Positions 7,690 to 16,853 are shown, counted from the first letter of the stretch. The stretch: 64,000 bases of DNA from Vibrio tubiashii ATCC 19109 (GCF_000772105.1 NZ_CP009355.1:248001-312000), one strand, 5' to 3'. Notes: generated from the letters alone by a model not told the origin. A program made the numbers and translations.

Positions 7690-9245
7690 TATGACTCCGA
7701 GTACAAAGACCAGTGACGCTGTTGAATACGTGAAATAAAGTGGCGCAGATCTTTCTCCAATGGACGATCTTCTGCAACAAATTCAAACTCTCCAAGTACG
7801 GCATCGCGAATCATCTTTAGATTGTCGCTCATATGGTGCTCATCGAGCTCATTATGACGGCGACGAATCTCTACCGCTTGAACACTTGCCAAAAGCGAAG
7901 CGGCAGCAACTTGTTCAGTCAGCTCCAATACGCGAATACAATCACGCGCTGCAATGGTGCCCATGCTGACTTTATCTTGGTTATGACATTCCGTTGAGCG
8001 AGAGAAAACACTGGCAGGCATGGTGTGTTTTAGTGCCTCTGCTGTCCAAGCCGAGATGCCAATTTGTACCGCTTTGAAGCCATGGTTAATTGGTTTACGT
8101 TCGCCTTCGGCACCCGTTAAGTTGAATGGTAAGCCGTTATTGAATTTGTAATCCATTAGCTGCGCCATTTGGCGGTCGAGCAAGTCAGCTAAGTTAGCGA
8201 TACCTGTTTTTAGCGTATCCATTGCCATCGCAATATGGCCGCCATAGAAGTGACCACCATGCAGAACGCGTTCGTTGTCGCCATCGATTATTGGGTTGTC
8301 GTTGGCACTGTTTAGCTCGTTCTCAATCATTGAACGTAGCCAAGGTAGTGAGTCTTGTACTACCCCGATAACATGCGGCGCACAGCGCAGTGAGTATCGG
8401 TCTTGTAGTCGGTCACTGTTGCGCGGTGGACGATCCGCTTTTAGATCATCACGTAACCAAGCTGCGACCTGCTGTTGACCCGGGTGAGGTTTAACCGCAA
8501 ACAGAGCTTCATCGAAGTGGAAGTCGTTACCATGCATACCGACAGAAACCATGGCAGTAATCTTGGTGCAAAGTTGCGCTAAGTACTCGGCGCGTTTATA
8601 GGCAAGACAAGCCAAAGCAGTCATGACGGATGTACCGTTCATTAAGGCTAGGCCTTCTTTGGGCTTTAGGTGAATAGGATCAATGCCAAGTTCGGCAAAC
8701 ACCTCAGCGGTAGGGCGCACTTCACCTTTGTAAAGGACATCACGTTCGCCAATTAATGCTGCAGCCAAATAAGAAAGTGGAGTAAGGTCGCCACTGGCAC
8801 CAACAGAGCCCTCTTGAGGAATACGTGGCGCAATATCTTGATTGATCAAAGTAACGATTTGGTTAAGCAGATCATGGGTAACGCCAGACACACCTTGCGC
8901 TAATGAGCAAAGTCGCGTTGCGAGTACTGCTCTTGCTTGTTCATGAGAGAGCACCTCACCTAAACCACAGCCGTGGAAGCGAGTTAAATGCAGTGGCAGT
9001 TCGTCAACAAGGTTAGGCGGAATTGCGACGGTACATGAGTCGCCGTAGCCGGTTGTGACACCGTAGATGACGCCTTCTTCTTTCAGCAGGCGTTCTAAAA
9101 ACGCAACACCGCGATCGATCTTTGCAGTGAATTCTGGTGAATTATTGAGGCTAGCATTGGCACCTTGGGCAATGGCAACCACGTCTTCTATGGTTAGCGC
9201 CTGTGCGCCAAACTTAATGGCGTTAGTGTTTTGCTTTGTCATCAT
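7689..9245 (-). CDS. Aromatic amino acid ammonia lyase (HAL/PAL/TAL family) in the APE operon
   Basis: A 518-residue member of the MIO-dependent lyase family. The cofactor-forming Ala-Ser-Gly tripeptide is at 150-152 (GSVGASGDLTPLSYL) and the catalytic Tyr is in the YGVTTGYGD loop near residue 61. The pair usually quoted as controlling His versus Tyr/Phe selectivity appears to read Phe90-His91 in LTRFHGCG, which by eye fits neither the classic histidine nor the classic tyrosine enzymes cleanly. No hut genes are nearby, so a role in histidine use is unlikely; making or diverting an aryl acid for the APE starter is more plausible. It overlaps apeJ by 23 bp and apeK by one base. Start could be either of the first two Met codons. 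Confidence 0.85.
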   Translation of the reverse strand: MMTKQNTNAIKFGAQALTIEDVVAIAQGANASLNNSPEFTAKIDRGVAFLERLLKEEGVIYGVTTGYGDSCTVAIPPNLVDELPLHLTRFHGCGLGEVLSHEQARAVLATRLCSLAQGVSGVTHDLLNQIVTLINQDIAPRIPQEGSVGASGDLTPLSYLAAALIGERDVLYKGEVRPTAEVFAELGIDPIHLKPKEGLALMNGTSVMTALACLAYKRAEYLAQLCTKITAMVSVGMHGNDFHFDEALFAVKPHPGQQQVAAWLRDDLKADRPPRNSDRLQDRYSLRCAPHVIGVVQDSLPWLRSMIENELNSANDNPIIDGDNERVLHGGHFYGGHIAMAMDTLKTGIANLADLLDRQMAQLMDYKFNNGLPFNLTGAEGERKPINHGFKAVQIGISAWTAEALKHTMPASVFSRSTECHNQDKVSMGTIAARDCIRVLELTEQVAAASLLASVQAVEIRRRHNELDEHHMSDNLKMIRDAVLGEFEFVAEDRPLEKDLRHFISRIQQRHWSLYSES

Positions 9246-10935
9246 TCTGATTACTTAATGTCCAAAAATTGAAAAAATTATACCACTGCAAGGGTGCTCG
9301 CAGGGTGTAGTGTTGCAGTCGATTAGCGTAATCTTGCACCACTTTCTCTAGCGCTTGCTGACGTTCTTTACGTGGAAGAACGATCTTGTCGCTAAATGGT
9401 TCGAAATAGACGTCAAAGTGAGGTTTCTCACTTGAATCATCTCTTAAGCCAAATAATAGGTAAACAGGTGCTTTGAGCACTGAAGCCAGCATAAATGGGC
9501 CTTGCGGGAAGGGAGCAGGTTTACCTAAAAACTCTGCCCACACAGAGCGACTTTCTTTGCTGGTGGAAGTGCGGTCACCGACAATAACCACCCACTCACC
9601 TTGCTCGATTTTTTGCTGGAGTAAAATCGCAGTATCCGGCCCCATTGAGCTGACCTGTATTAAATTTAACTCAGAATTTGGGTTGACGGCCTTCATCACG
9701 GTGTTGAAACGCTCAGCATGTTCAGTAAAGACCAAAGCGTTAATCTTGACGTGTGAATGTCGGCGGCCAAGCGCACGGCAAAGCTCAATATTACCCAAGT
9801 GCGAACCAAGGATAAGTACCCCTTGGTTATTGTCGACCATTTCTTGGAAATGTTCTTGACCGTGAATGGTCAGATTATCGACATTGAAGTCACCTTTCCA
9901 AGCGGCCAGTTTATCTAGCATGGTATGACCAAACGAGAGTAAATGCTGATAGCTATCTAATCCATTGGGCAGAGTGAGCGAGTGTTGCTGAGCGTAACTT
10001 TTCAGCTGCTTGAGATAGATGTCAGAAGCTTGTTTCGCGTCTTTGCCAGTTAGGTGATAGTAACGCATGACAACTTTGAGGATAAGGTTAAACACCTTAC
10101 GCCCCAGCAAGCTGTAGATCGCGAGCATCAATTTGATACCAAAGATGGTGCCTTGCTCTTGTCGTTTAGACCAGTGTGCATCTTTATTGGCAGCGCTCTT
10201 GCGACGGTTACGCGCCAGTAAACGAGGGATTCTTGGCAACATGGCGAAGAAAAGTCGCGTGTGCATCCAACTGATTTTAACGTTGTCCCACAGAGCATCA
10301 AAGTGGGAGATGCCGCCTTCAGGGTAGATAACGCGAGTTTCAACAAAATCAATCTCGACGCCTTCCCAATACATACGCACAAGAATCTCGATATCGAAAT
10401 CCATTCGTGTGCCGATGTCGTACTTATCGAGAACGTCTACGGTTTTGGCTACTGGATAGGCTCGAAAGCCACACATACTGTCTTTGATGGCAAACGACAG
10501 TGTCTCTATCCAGACCCAAACGTGGGTCGCGTATCGACCATATAAGCGCGATTTAGGCACGCTATCATCGTAGACGGGCTGACCAGAAATGAGATGATTG
10601 GGGTTTTGCTGTGAAGACGCTAGCAGATTAGGCAGCGCTTCTACGTCGTGCTGCCCATCGGCATCAATTTGCGCCACATGACTGTAGCCAAGCGCTTTCG
10701 CTTTGCGAATACCGGCCATGACGGCGCCACCTTTGCCCGAATTCTCAGACAGCGTGACCAGAGTAATATTGTCTTGCTCGGCTAACTGTTGAAGTGCCTG
10801 TTTAGTTTCATTATTGCTGCCGTCATCCACCACAATAAAAGGTAATGAAAAAGGTTCGAGCGATGACACCACAGCAGCGATGGTACTGCCATGGTTATAG
10901 CAAGGGATAAGGAAACAAGGTTGGTAATGTTCCAC
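9223..10935 (-). CDS. apeJ: Glycosyltransferase family 2 / LpxL-like acyltransferase fusion, ApeJ-like
   Basis: A 570-residue two-domain protein. Residues 1-240 are a GT2 glycosyltransferase of dolichol-phosphate-mannose-synthase type, with VVDDGS (Asp37-Asp38) and the metal-binding DADGQHD at 91-97. Residues about 300-550 match lipid A acyltransferases (LpxL/HtrB), with the HxxxxE motif His379-Glu384 in LGSHLGNIE. The fusion fits attachment of a sugar and transfer of the aryl polyene acyl chain to a lipid anchor. It lies 1 bp downstream of apeI and overlaps the lyase gene. The domain order is visible; the substrates are inferred. Confidence 0.85.
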   Translation of the reverse strand: MEHYQPCFLIPCYNHGSTIAAVVSSLEPFSLPFIVVDDGSNNETKQALQQLAEQDNITLVTLSENSGKGGAVMAGIRKAKALGYSHVAQIDADGQHDVEALPNLLASSQQNPNHLISGQPVYDDSVPKSRLYGRYATHVWVWIETLSFAIKDSMCGFRAYPVAKTVDVLDKYDIGTRMDFDIEILVRMYWEGVEIDFVETRVIYPEGGISHFDALWDNVKISWMHTRLFFAMLPRIPRLLARNRRKSAANKDAHWSKRQEQGTIFGIKLMLAIYSLLGRKVFNLILKVVMRYYHLTGKDAKQASDIYLKQLKSYAQQHSLTLPNGLDSYQHLLSFGHTMLDKLAAWKGDFNVDNLTIHGQEHFQEMVDNNQGVLILGSHLGNIELCRALGRRHSHVKINALVFTEHAERFNTVMKAVNPNSELNLIQVSSMGPDTAILLQQKIEQGEWVVIVGDRTSTSKESRSVWAEFLGKPAPFPQGPFMLASVLKAPVYLLFGLRDDSSEKPHFDVYFEPFSDKIVLPRKERQQALEKVVQDYANRLQHYTLRAPLQWYNFFNFWTLSNQNDDKAKH

Positions 10936-10936
10936 G

Positions 10937-11296
10937 TTACTGACCTAACTTCATTTTACCTGAAGAGTGGATAACCAATCTCTCACCTTGTTGTGAACTG
11001 TACTTGAAGGCGAGCTTTTGCTTTGTTTCATCCCAGCTCAGCGCAAGGTTAACTGTCATGTCTGGTAGGATAGGCTCTTGGAACTTGATCACTTCCATGC
11101 CTTTAAACGTCGGCGGAGTGCTTAGCTGTTCAACGGCATAATACAGCGCCCAATCGATTTGGCTGACGCCCGGCAGCAAAGGGAAATCAGTAAAGTGACC
11201 ACGAAAATCCAATATGTCAGCATCCACTTTAAAAGTTAAAGTCGTTTCTGAATCTATTGTCTTTACATCTATTATCGTTGGTTTTCTTTTATCCAT
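10937..11296 (-). CDS. apeI: Short hotdog dehydratase, ApeI-like
   Basis: A 119-residue FabZ-like protein with the active-site segment GHFTDFPLLPGVSQIDWAL, in which the His and the PGV turn align with FabZ dehydratases. It should remove water from beta-hydroxyacyl-ACP during polyene growth, with ApeP as the second dehydratase. It is shorter than FabZ (about 150 residues), lacking the longer C-terminal part. It follows apeH by 6 bp and precedes apeJ by 1 bp. Confidence 0.85.
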   Translation of the reverse strand: MDKRKPTIIDVKTIDSETTLTFKVDADILDFRGHFTDFPLLPGVSQIDWALYYAVEQLSTPPTFKGMEVIKFQEPILPDMTVNLALSWDETKQKLAFKYSSQQGERLVIHSSGKMKLGQ

Positions 11297-11302
11297 GTTC
11301 TT

Positions 11303-12679
11303 TTAATCTTGGAATAGCTTTTCAATTTCAGCGACTTGTCGCTTACCTTGACTGTTAAGCGGAATTTCATCTAGCACGCGATACTTTCTTGGAATCGCGA
11401 TAGGCTCTAGCCAGTCGCGCAGACTTTTACGTAAAGAGAGCCAAAACTTTCCTTTACCAAGTCGCTCCACCTCTTGTTGGCCTGCGTTGGTTAATACTAT
11501 GACTGCGCAAAGTGTTAAACGGTTCCCATCTTGCATTGGAATGACCGCGCTTTCTTCAATGCAATCTAATTGTTCCAAACGTTTTTCTACTTCAACCAAA
11601 GAAATACGTTTTTCCTCAATTTTCACGACTCGATCAGTACGCCCTTTTAGGTCAAAGGTCACATTATCATGGAAATGGCATTCATCCGCTGTCTGATACC
11701 ACTCACCACCTGCAATGTGCGGAGCACGCAGTCTAAGACAATTTTCGCTATTTAGCTCTGCTTCTACACTTGGAAACAACTGCCAAGGTGTCGTTGCCAC
11801 TTGCTGTTGTCTAAATGCAATCCCTCCAGTTTCTGTACTACCGAAGACTTCAATCGGAAGGTGAGTAAATAACTCATTGCTGTGTTTGGCTGCACTTAGG
11901 GGTAATGGACCGCCCGAGGAGAAAACACAACGTAGTGGTGAGCTAGAATGCTCCTCTGTCAAACGCTTAAGTAAGGCAGGGCTGCTAACCAAGACAGTAT
12001 TGTCATCCGCGTGGTGGACAATTTGTTCTGGAAACTCAAGATTGAACTGTGCAAACGGCCTACCTGCACACAAAGGCCATAACAGGCGAAACAGTAAGCC
12101 ATAGATGTGTTGGTGAGATACGGTACTTTCAATACGTGTATCTACCAAGGTTTGTCCCCACAGTGACTCTAATATTTCAATTTCAGTTGCAAGCTGTAAA
12201 AGCGTTTTGTTGATCGCTTTCGCTTTACCGCTAGAGCCGGAAGTGAACAAGGTTATCGAGATCTGTTCGAGTGATAACGTATCAAAGGAAACTTCATTGA
12301 TCGTCCCGTGTGCGTATTGATTGAGCTTTAGTGCTTTCAGTTCGTTCGCTACCACGACTTGCTCATCATGGATAACGAGATCGAAATGGTCATTTAGCTC
12401 CGCTACGGCTTGAGTTTGGTAATTACCCGGTAGGATGATTGTTTTACTTGCATAACAACTGGCAAAGAAACTGACCGCAAATAGATAGCTGTTACCAAAG
12501 CACAGAGCGACGCGCTTTGCCGAATGTTGCGATAGCTGCTGAGAAAACTCAGCCACATCTTGTTGAAACTGACCCCATGTAATGGTTTCGTTTGACTCGA
12601 ACGCCACTGGCTTTGTGCTCAAGCGCGATGCGTCCATAAGCGAAGCAAGCGAAGTAAATTCGGGGTTAACTAGGTTCAT
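11303..12679 (-). CDS. apeH: Acyl-AMP ligase / aryl-ACP synthetase, ApeH-like
   Basis: A 458-residue ANL-family adenylating enzyme. The P-loop-like motif TLFTSGSSGKAKAINK, the FGSTETGG motif and the hinge DLKGRTDRVVKIEEKR are visible in the expected order. In APE systems this enzyme activates the aryl starter acid (4-hydroxybenzoate type) with ATP and loads it onto an ACP. The protein is slightly shorter than typical 500-residue ligases. It overlaps apeG by 4 bp. Reaction class is firm; exact starter is unknown. Confidence 0.85.
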   Translation of the reverse strand: MNLVNPEFTSLASLMDASRLSTKPVAFESNETITWGQFQQDVAEFSQQLSQHSAKRVALCFGNSYLFAVSFFASCYASKTIILPGNYQTQAVAELNDHFDLVIHDEQVVVANELKALKLNQYAHGTINEVSFDTLSLEQISITLFTSGSSGKAKAINKTLLQLATEIEILESLWGQTLVDTRIESTVSHQHIYGLLFRLLWPLCAGRPFAQFNLEFPEQIVHHADDNTVLVSSPALLKRLTEEHSSSPLRCVFSSGGPLPLSAAKHSNELFTHLPIEVFGSTETGGIAFRQQQVATTPWQLFPSVEAELNSENCLRLRAPHIAGGEWYQTADECHFHDNVTFDLKGRTDRVVKIEEKRISLVEVEKRLEQLDCIEESAVIPMQDGNRLTLCAVIVLTNAGQQEVERLGKGKFWLSLRKSLRDWLEPIAIPRKYRVLDEIPLNSQGKRQVAEIEKLFQD

Positions 12680-13245
12680 TTTGGTGAGTGATCCTTACGA
12701 ATAAACTGACGCACAACCCACTCAATTGCAAACAAGCTGCCAGCAAGAATGTAGCTGATCAGCCCGTTGTATAGTGTCCAAACTTCGATAGATTGGAAAC
12801 AGGTATACAGGGCAGTCAAACCATTGAGAACAAAGAATAGACACCAAACTATGGTGACTTTACGCGTGTAATCAACACCGCTTTGAGGTAGGTCGGGTTC
12901 TTGAAGGCGTGCCAAGCGCTCTATGATGGTCTGGGGCTGCTTCAAGCTAGAAGCAAACACAACCAGCATACATAGGTTGACAACGACGGGGTAGAACATC
13001 AACCAGCCATGTTGTTTGAACAGGATACCTAATCCAACCAGTGAGATACCCGTAACAGCGGTAACTTGCGCGACGTATTTGAGTTCTTTTAGTTTGGTAC
13101 GATGTACGGACAGAAGGCGTGCTCCCAAGGCGGCGATCAATAGAATCCCCACCATGGAAAGGCCGTATTTATCTATGCCGAAGTAAACGGCGAATGGATA
13201 AGCGAGCAGGACAAGTGCAGACAGAACTGTCAGCAATTGGCGCAT
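12676..13245 (-). CDS. apeG: Integral membrane protein of APE cluster, ApeG-like
   Basis: A 189-residue protein with about five hydrophobic segments (roughly 5-20, 27-45, 60-77, 84-105 and a C-terminal pair), conserved in APE clusters between the ACP and ligase genes. No catalytic motif is recognisable. A role in anchoring the synthase or in export is possible but unproven. It overlaps apeF by one base and apeH by 4 bp. Confidence 0.7.
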   Translation of the reverse strand: MRQLLTVLSALVLLAYPFAVYFGIDKYGLSMVGILLIAALGARLLSVHRTKLKELKYVAQVTAVTGISLVGLGILFKQHGWLMFYPVVVNLCMLVVFASSLKQPQTIIERLARLQEPDLPQSGVDYTRKVTIVWCLFFVLNGLTALYTCFQSIEVWTLYNGLISYILAGSLFAIEWVVRQFIRKDHSPK

Positions 13246-13502
13246 TAGGCTTCCTTAAGAAGCTCAGTCACTGCGTTAACCACGTCTTCGACAGTACGCA
13301 CAGTACTGAACTCAGCGGGTTTGATTTTTTTGCCTGTCACGTTCTGTAGGTGAACTACTAGGTCAACAGCGTCAATGCTGTCTAAATCAAGATCTTGATA
13401 CAAGTGCGCTTCAGGCACGATATCCGCAGTATCAATCTCAAATAACTCTTCAAGTGCGTCCTTTACTTGAGCAAATACCTGTTCTTTATTTACATCTGTC
13501 AT
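13245..13502 (-). CDS. apeF: Acyl carrier protein, ApeF-like
   Basis: An 85-residue ACP with the phosphopantetheine site DLDSIDAVDLV (Ser41) and an acidic helix 2. The usual Leu after the Ser is Ile, as in the neighbouring ACP. It would carry the growing aryl polyene. It follows ApeE by 15 bp, and two ACPs in tandem are normal for APE clusters, one probably serving initiation and one elongation; which is which cannot be told here. Confidence 0.88.
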   Translation of the reverse strand: MTDVNKEQVFAQVKDALEELFEIDTADIVPEAHLYQDLDLDSIDAVDLVVHLQNVTGKKIKPAEFSTVRTVEDVVNAVTELLKEA

Positions 13503-13517
13503 GGGTGTACCTACGGA

Positions 13518-13778
13518 TTATTCACTGATCTGTGAAGAAATATACTTCGCTAAATTACTCACTGAAGCAAAGTGCTCGCGAGTATTTGAATCATCCGCAT
13601 CGATGACAATGTTGTATTTCTTCTTAATCGCTAAACCTAGCTCTAACGCATCGATTGAGTCTAGGCCAAGACCATCACCAAACAGTGGAGCGTCTGTCTC
13701 AATATCGTCAATGGTTAAATCTTCTAGATTTAGTGCATCAATTATAAGTTGTTTTATTTCGTTGTGTAGTTTTTCCAC
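13518..13778 (-). CDS. apeE: Acyl carrier protein, ApeE-like
   Basis: An 86-residue ACP with phosphopantetheine site GLDSIDALELGL (Ser41) and the FGDGLGLDS lead-in common to type II PKS/APE carrier proteins. It is only moderately like its neighbour ApeF, so the pair is not a recent duplication. It lies 16 bp after the acyltransferase gene. Confidence 0.88.
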   Translation of the reverse strand: MEKLHNEIKQLIIDALNLEDLTIDDIETDAPLFGDGLGLDSIDALELGLAIKKKYNIVIDADDSNTREHFASVSNLAKYISSQISE

Positions 13779-13794
13779 TTGGGCCTACTTGTCA

Positions 13795-14580
13795 CTAGTC
13801 ATTTTCTGGAAAGATCGTCTCTGATAAATGCTGCTGCAAACGGCGAGCGGCAATTGTTGGGGACGTAGTTTGCTCTATAAATGGTTTAACCTCAACTTTA
13901 TCCTTAACTTCAACAAGGAAAAAAGGCTTGGTAGGGGGAACTTGATACCATTTTGTCTCTTTTGTGAGAAAGCTCGGAGAAACGCTAATGTGAATTACGC
14001 GTAAATCTCGCTCAGTGCGCACAGCGATTTGCGCTGAGCCTCGCTGTAGTTTCGATTCAACACCGGGTGTGGTTCGGGTGCCCTCTGGGAAGACGAGCAG
14101 TACGTTGCCTTGTTCAAAACGTTTTTCGCATATTGCCAGCAAGTCATCAGGCGTTTCATTTGGAATGTAACCCGCCGCCTTAACAATATGCTTCATAAAT
14201 GGGTTGGCCCAAATGGCAGATTTAACTAAGCAGTCACATCGTTTCAATTGCGATGCAATTAGAACATAGTCAATAAGGCTTGGATGGTTGGCAACGATTA
14301 AGCAGTTTTTGTCTTGTTGCAGAAGCTCAGCGCCGACAATTTTGTAATCAATGGCACCAGTGAACTTCATCAGTTTACAAAACAGATTGAATGAACGCTG
14401 AATGGCACCTTGAACACGGTACTCTCGAACCGTTTGATCTTTGGTCAATAGGTGAATTGCGGGGATTACGACAAAACTCAGGGTTAAGCCGCCAAGGCCA
14501 AAAACAGAGAAGCAGAATCCCGTCGCGAAAACACGCCAATGTTGATCGAATGTTTTCATTAATTTCTCTGCCAAGTCCAT
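13795..14580 (-). CDS. apeD: PlsC-type acyltransferase, ApeD-like
   Basis: A 261-residue 1-acylglycerol-3-phosphate acyltransferase-type protein with a membrane helix near residues 15-45, the catalytic NHPSLID motif (His99, Asp104) and the substrate-binding FPEGTRT motif (about 164-170). It is probably a membrane-associated enzyme that transfers an acyl or aryl polyene chain to a glycerolipid. With ApeJ this gives the cluster two acyltransferases of different families. It overlaps apeC by 22 bp. Confidence 0.82.
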   Translation of the reverse strand: MDLAEKLMKTFDQHWRVFATGFCFSVFGLGGLTLSFVVIPAIHLLTKDQTVREYRVQGAIQRSFNLFCKLMKFTGAIDYKIVGAELLQQDKNCLIVANHPSLIDYVLIASQLKRCDCLVKSAIWANPFMKHIVKAAGYIPNETPDDLLAICEKRFEQGNVLLVFPEGTRTTPGVESKLQRGSAQIAVRTERDLRVIHISVSPSFLTKETKWYQVPPTKPFFLVEVKDKVEVKPFIEQTTSPTIAARRLQQHLSETIFPEND

Positions 14581-15287
14581 GTCTGTTGTGGGGATTCAAT
14601 TTTCCATTGGCTTTGATTAGACAAGAAATGACGGATGAATTCTAATCCTTGTGGCAGTGTTTGGGCTGATGTCTCGCTAGTTTGATGCTGCGATAGCGAG
14701 AAGCCGTTGCCATTTGCAACAACAAGTCCTAAGCCGTAACCGCGATAGCTCTGGTCTTCATACTTTTTGTAAGCGTCAGGTAGTGGCTCATCGAAATCGA
14801 CAACCAATACTTTGCTGTTTGGATGATCGTTTAAGTACAACCAAGCTTCGATAATCGCACTTTGGAACGTATTTTCTGAAGCAGCAATAGAAGTAAGAGG
14901 AATAGGTTTTTTGGTCGCGATGGTGGCAAGACCTGCCGCAGTATTGTGTACCGACTGAGAAAACGCCATCGGAGAAGCTTCTTCACCATTTAAGATGTCG
15001 TCGACAAGTTTGACACTGCGGTGCAGTTCTCCATGACGACTGGCGAAGACCAGGTAGTCGACCTCGTGCTCATTGAGAAGTTCGATGGTCGTTTGAACGG
15101 CAAGCTTGCTCAGATTACTCATTCTACGGCGCATCATAGGTGGAATCGCAGAGGTAATTAATTTGTCCTCTTCAGGCCACTGTAAGCTATTTGCCCAACT
15201 TTCCCAGTTTTGAGACACTGAGAATCCGTTAGAATGCGCGAGCCACGCGTCGATGTTAAATGAGATGTTGATATCTGAATTTAGCAT
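14559..15287 (-). CDS. apeC: Cys-less ketosynthase partner (chain-length-factor-like), ApeC-like
   Basis: A 242-residue half-size ketosynthase-like protein. The region where a ketosynthase has its Cys nucleophile reads TSIAASENTFQ, with Ala135-Ala136 in place of the Cys, and no C-terminal HGT/GHT His motifs exist. It therefore cannot condense by itself. In characterised APE systems ApeC pairs with ApeO, and that is the likely role here. It is the first gene of the minus-strand operon and no clear ribosome binding site is seen before its ATG. Confidence 0.8.
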   Translation of the reverse strand: MLNSDINISFNIDAWLAHSNGFSVSQNWESWANSLQWPEEDKLITSAIPPMMRRRMSNLSKLAVQTTIELLNEHEVDYLVFASRHGELHRSVKLVDDILNGEEASPMAFSQSVHNTAAGLATIATKKPIPLTSIAASENTFQSAIIEAWLYLNDHPNSKVLVVDFDEPLPDAYKKYEDQSYRGYGLGLVVANGNGFSLSQHQTSETSAQTLPQGLEFIRHFLSNQSQWKIESPQQTWTWQRN

Positions 15288-15357
15288 AAGATATTGAATT
15301 GTCGTTTTTACAGCGAAATACTATTAAAGACTAAACACCTAATAAGGAATTATTAAT
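15288..15357. promoter_or_regulatory. Divergent control region of the APE cluster
   Basis: Only 70 bp separate the starts of apeC (minus) and the lipoprotein gene (plus). The stretch is AT-rich and must hold both promoters or part of them. AAGGA at 15343-15347 is the ribosome binding site of the plus-strand gene. No convincing -35/-10 pair or palindromic operator could be chosen by eye. Confidence 0.5.
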
Positions 15358-15750
15358 ATGTCACCACTAAAGTTACTCAGCTCAGTATTGCTCGCATTGC
15401 TACTTGTCGGTTGTGGTCGCGTTCAGCCAGTAATGAACGTTGAGGATACTCCAGTTGCTTATAATCTTCAAAGTAAACAAGTTAAGATGGCGATTATGCA
15501 AGCTGCCATGAATCGCGGTTGGGTTGTAGAAGAAGTTTCTGCAAATGAACTGAATGCGAAATTACACGTTCGCTCGCATTATGCGGAAGTAAAAATTCCA
15601 TATAACGACAAGTTTTACTCAATTATTTATCTCAACTCAGAAAACTTGAAAGCAGGTGATGGCAAAATTCACCGTAACTACAACCGTTGGATTAACAACT
15701 TAAACGTAGATATTAAGAAGCAGCTTGCGCTTACAGCGTCTGCACAATAA
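15358..15750 (+). CDS. apeA: Small APE-cluster lipoprotein (ApeA-like)
   Basis: A 130-residue predicted lipoprotein: signal segment with lipobox LVGC (Cys19) followed by a compact domain of about 110 residues without recognisable catalytic residues. A good ribosome binding site (AAGGA) precedes the ATG. It opens the plus-strand arm of the cluster and is followed by the methyltransferase gene after 30 bp. The lipoprotein call is direct; the link to APE is positional and follows the order seen in other APE clusters. Confidence 0.7.
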   Translation: MSPLKLLSSVLLALLLVGCGRVQPVMNVEDTPVAYNLQSKQVKMAIMQAAMNRGWVVEEVSANELNAKLHVRSHYAEVKIPYNDKFYSIIYLNSENLKAGDGKIHRNYNRWINNLNVDIKKQLALTASAQ

Positions 15751-15780
15751 TCATTTAATCAACTTATAGTTAGGTTTTTC

Positions 15781-16848
15781 GTGGTACAAGAAAACAAAGA
15801 CCCGTTTAATGCTCTAGAAGCAAAAACAGAGGCTCAAAAGCTATCATTTGCGCCAATTGTGTTCCAAACAGCGCGCACTTTACGTGATTTAGGTATTTTG
15901 TCTGCTCTAGATAAAGCAGGTGAAAAAGGCTTAAATGCGGTAGACATTGCTCAGCAAACTCAGGTTTCCGAGTATGGCGTTAAAGTGTTGCTTGATATGG
16001 CGATCAGCGCCAATATCGTGTTGTGGGAAAAACCTAACTATTGCCTAGCAAACTTAGGCTTCTTTATCCTCCATGATGGCATGACCAATGCCAACATGGA
16101 TTTTACTGCTGATGTTTGTTACGCGGCGATGATGCATCTCACCGAAGCGATAGTTGAAGGCAAACCAGCTGGCTTGAAGGAGCTTGGTGACTGGGAAACC
16201 ATTTATCAAGGTTTGTCGACTCTGCCAGAGCAAGCAAAAGAGAGCTGGTTTAAGTTTGATCATTTCTATTCTGACCGTTCGTTCCCGGTTCTGCTCGAAG
16301 AAGTTTTTAAAAGCCAACCGAAAACACTGGTTGATATCGGTGGCAACACGGGTAAGTGGGCAATGCAATGCTGTAACTACAACCCAGATGTTGAGATCAC
16401 CATTGTTGATTTACCTCAACAGCTTGAGATGGCGATGAAAAATGCTAAAGATCAGGGCTTTGCAAGTCGAGTTCATCCGCACCCTGCCAATATGCTCGAT
16501 AAGCAGCAAGTACTGCCAGAAAGCGCCGATGTTTGGTGGATGAGCCAGTTCTTAGATTGCTTCTCGCCAATGGAAATTCTCAATATCCTCAAGAAAGTCA
16601 AAGGTCAGCTTCGTCAAGGCGATTCAATCTACATTCTTGAGTTGTTCTGGGACGCGCAAAAATACGACGCCGCTTCTTTCAGTTTGAATGCCACTTCTCT
16701 CTACTTTACCTGCCTAGCCAATGGCAATAGCCGTTTTTATCGTAGCGACGATTTCTTAGAGATCATTGAAGCAGCAGGTTTAGTCGTTGAAGAAAGAACC
16801 GATAATATTGGTCTTGGGCATACGTTGCTCAAGCTAAAATCACAATAA
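15781..16848 (+). CDS. apeB: SAM-dependent methyltransferase of APE cluster (ApeB-like)
   Basis: A 355-residue protein with an N-terminal winged-helix dimerisation domain (about 25-95) and a class I methyltransferase core whose motif I is LVDIGGNTGKWAM (183-195). This layout matches O-methyltransferases of secondary metabolism. In APE pigments the aryl head is often methylated, so methylation of the ring or its hydroxyl is the likely reaction; which one cannot be told. It starts with GTG. It ends 5 bp before the FAD protein. Confidence 0.75.
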   Translation: MVQENKDPFNALEAKTEAQKLSFAPIVFQTARTLRDLGILSALDKAGEKGLNAVDIAQQTQVSEYGVKVLLDMAISANIVLWEKPNYCLANLGFFILHDGMTNANMDFTADVCYAAMMHLTEAIVEGKPAGLKELGDWETIYQGLSTLPEQAKESWFKFDHFYSDRSFPVLLEEVFKSQPKTLVDIGGNTGKWAMQCCNYNPDVEITIVDLPQQLEMAMKNAKDQGFASRVHPHPANMLDKQQVLPESADVWWMSQFLDCFSPMEILNILKKVKGQLRQGDSIYILELFWDAQKYDAASFSLNATSLYFTCLANGNSRFYRSDDFLEIIEAAGLVVEERTDNIGLGHTLLKLKSQ

Positions 16849-16853
16849 AAATT

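Noticed and set aside
7689..9245. Histidine utilisation gene hutH
   Set aside because: No hutU, hutI, hutG or hutC nearby, and the gene overlaps APE genes on both sides.
9473..9859. 128-codon frame opposite apeJ
   Set aside because: It lies within the conserved acyltransferase domain on the other strand and has no ribosome binding site or known family.
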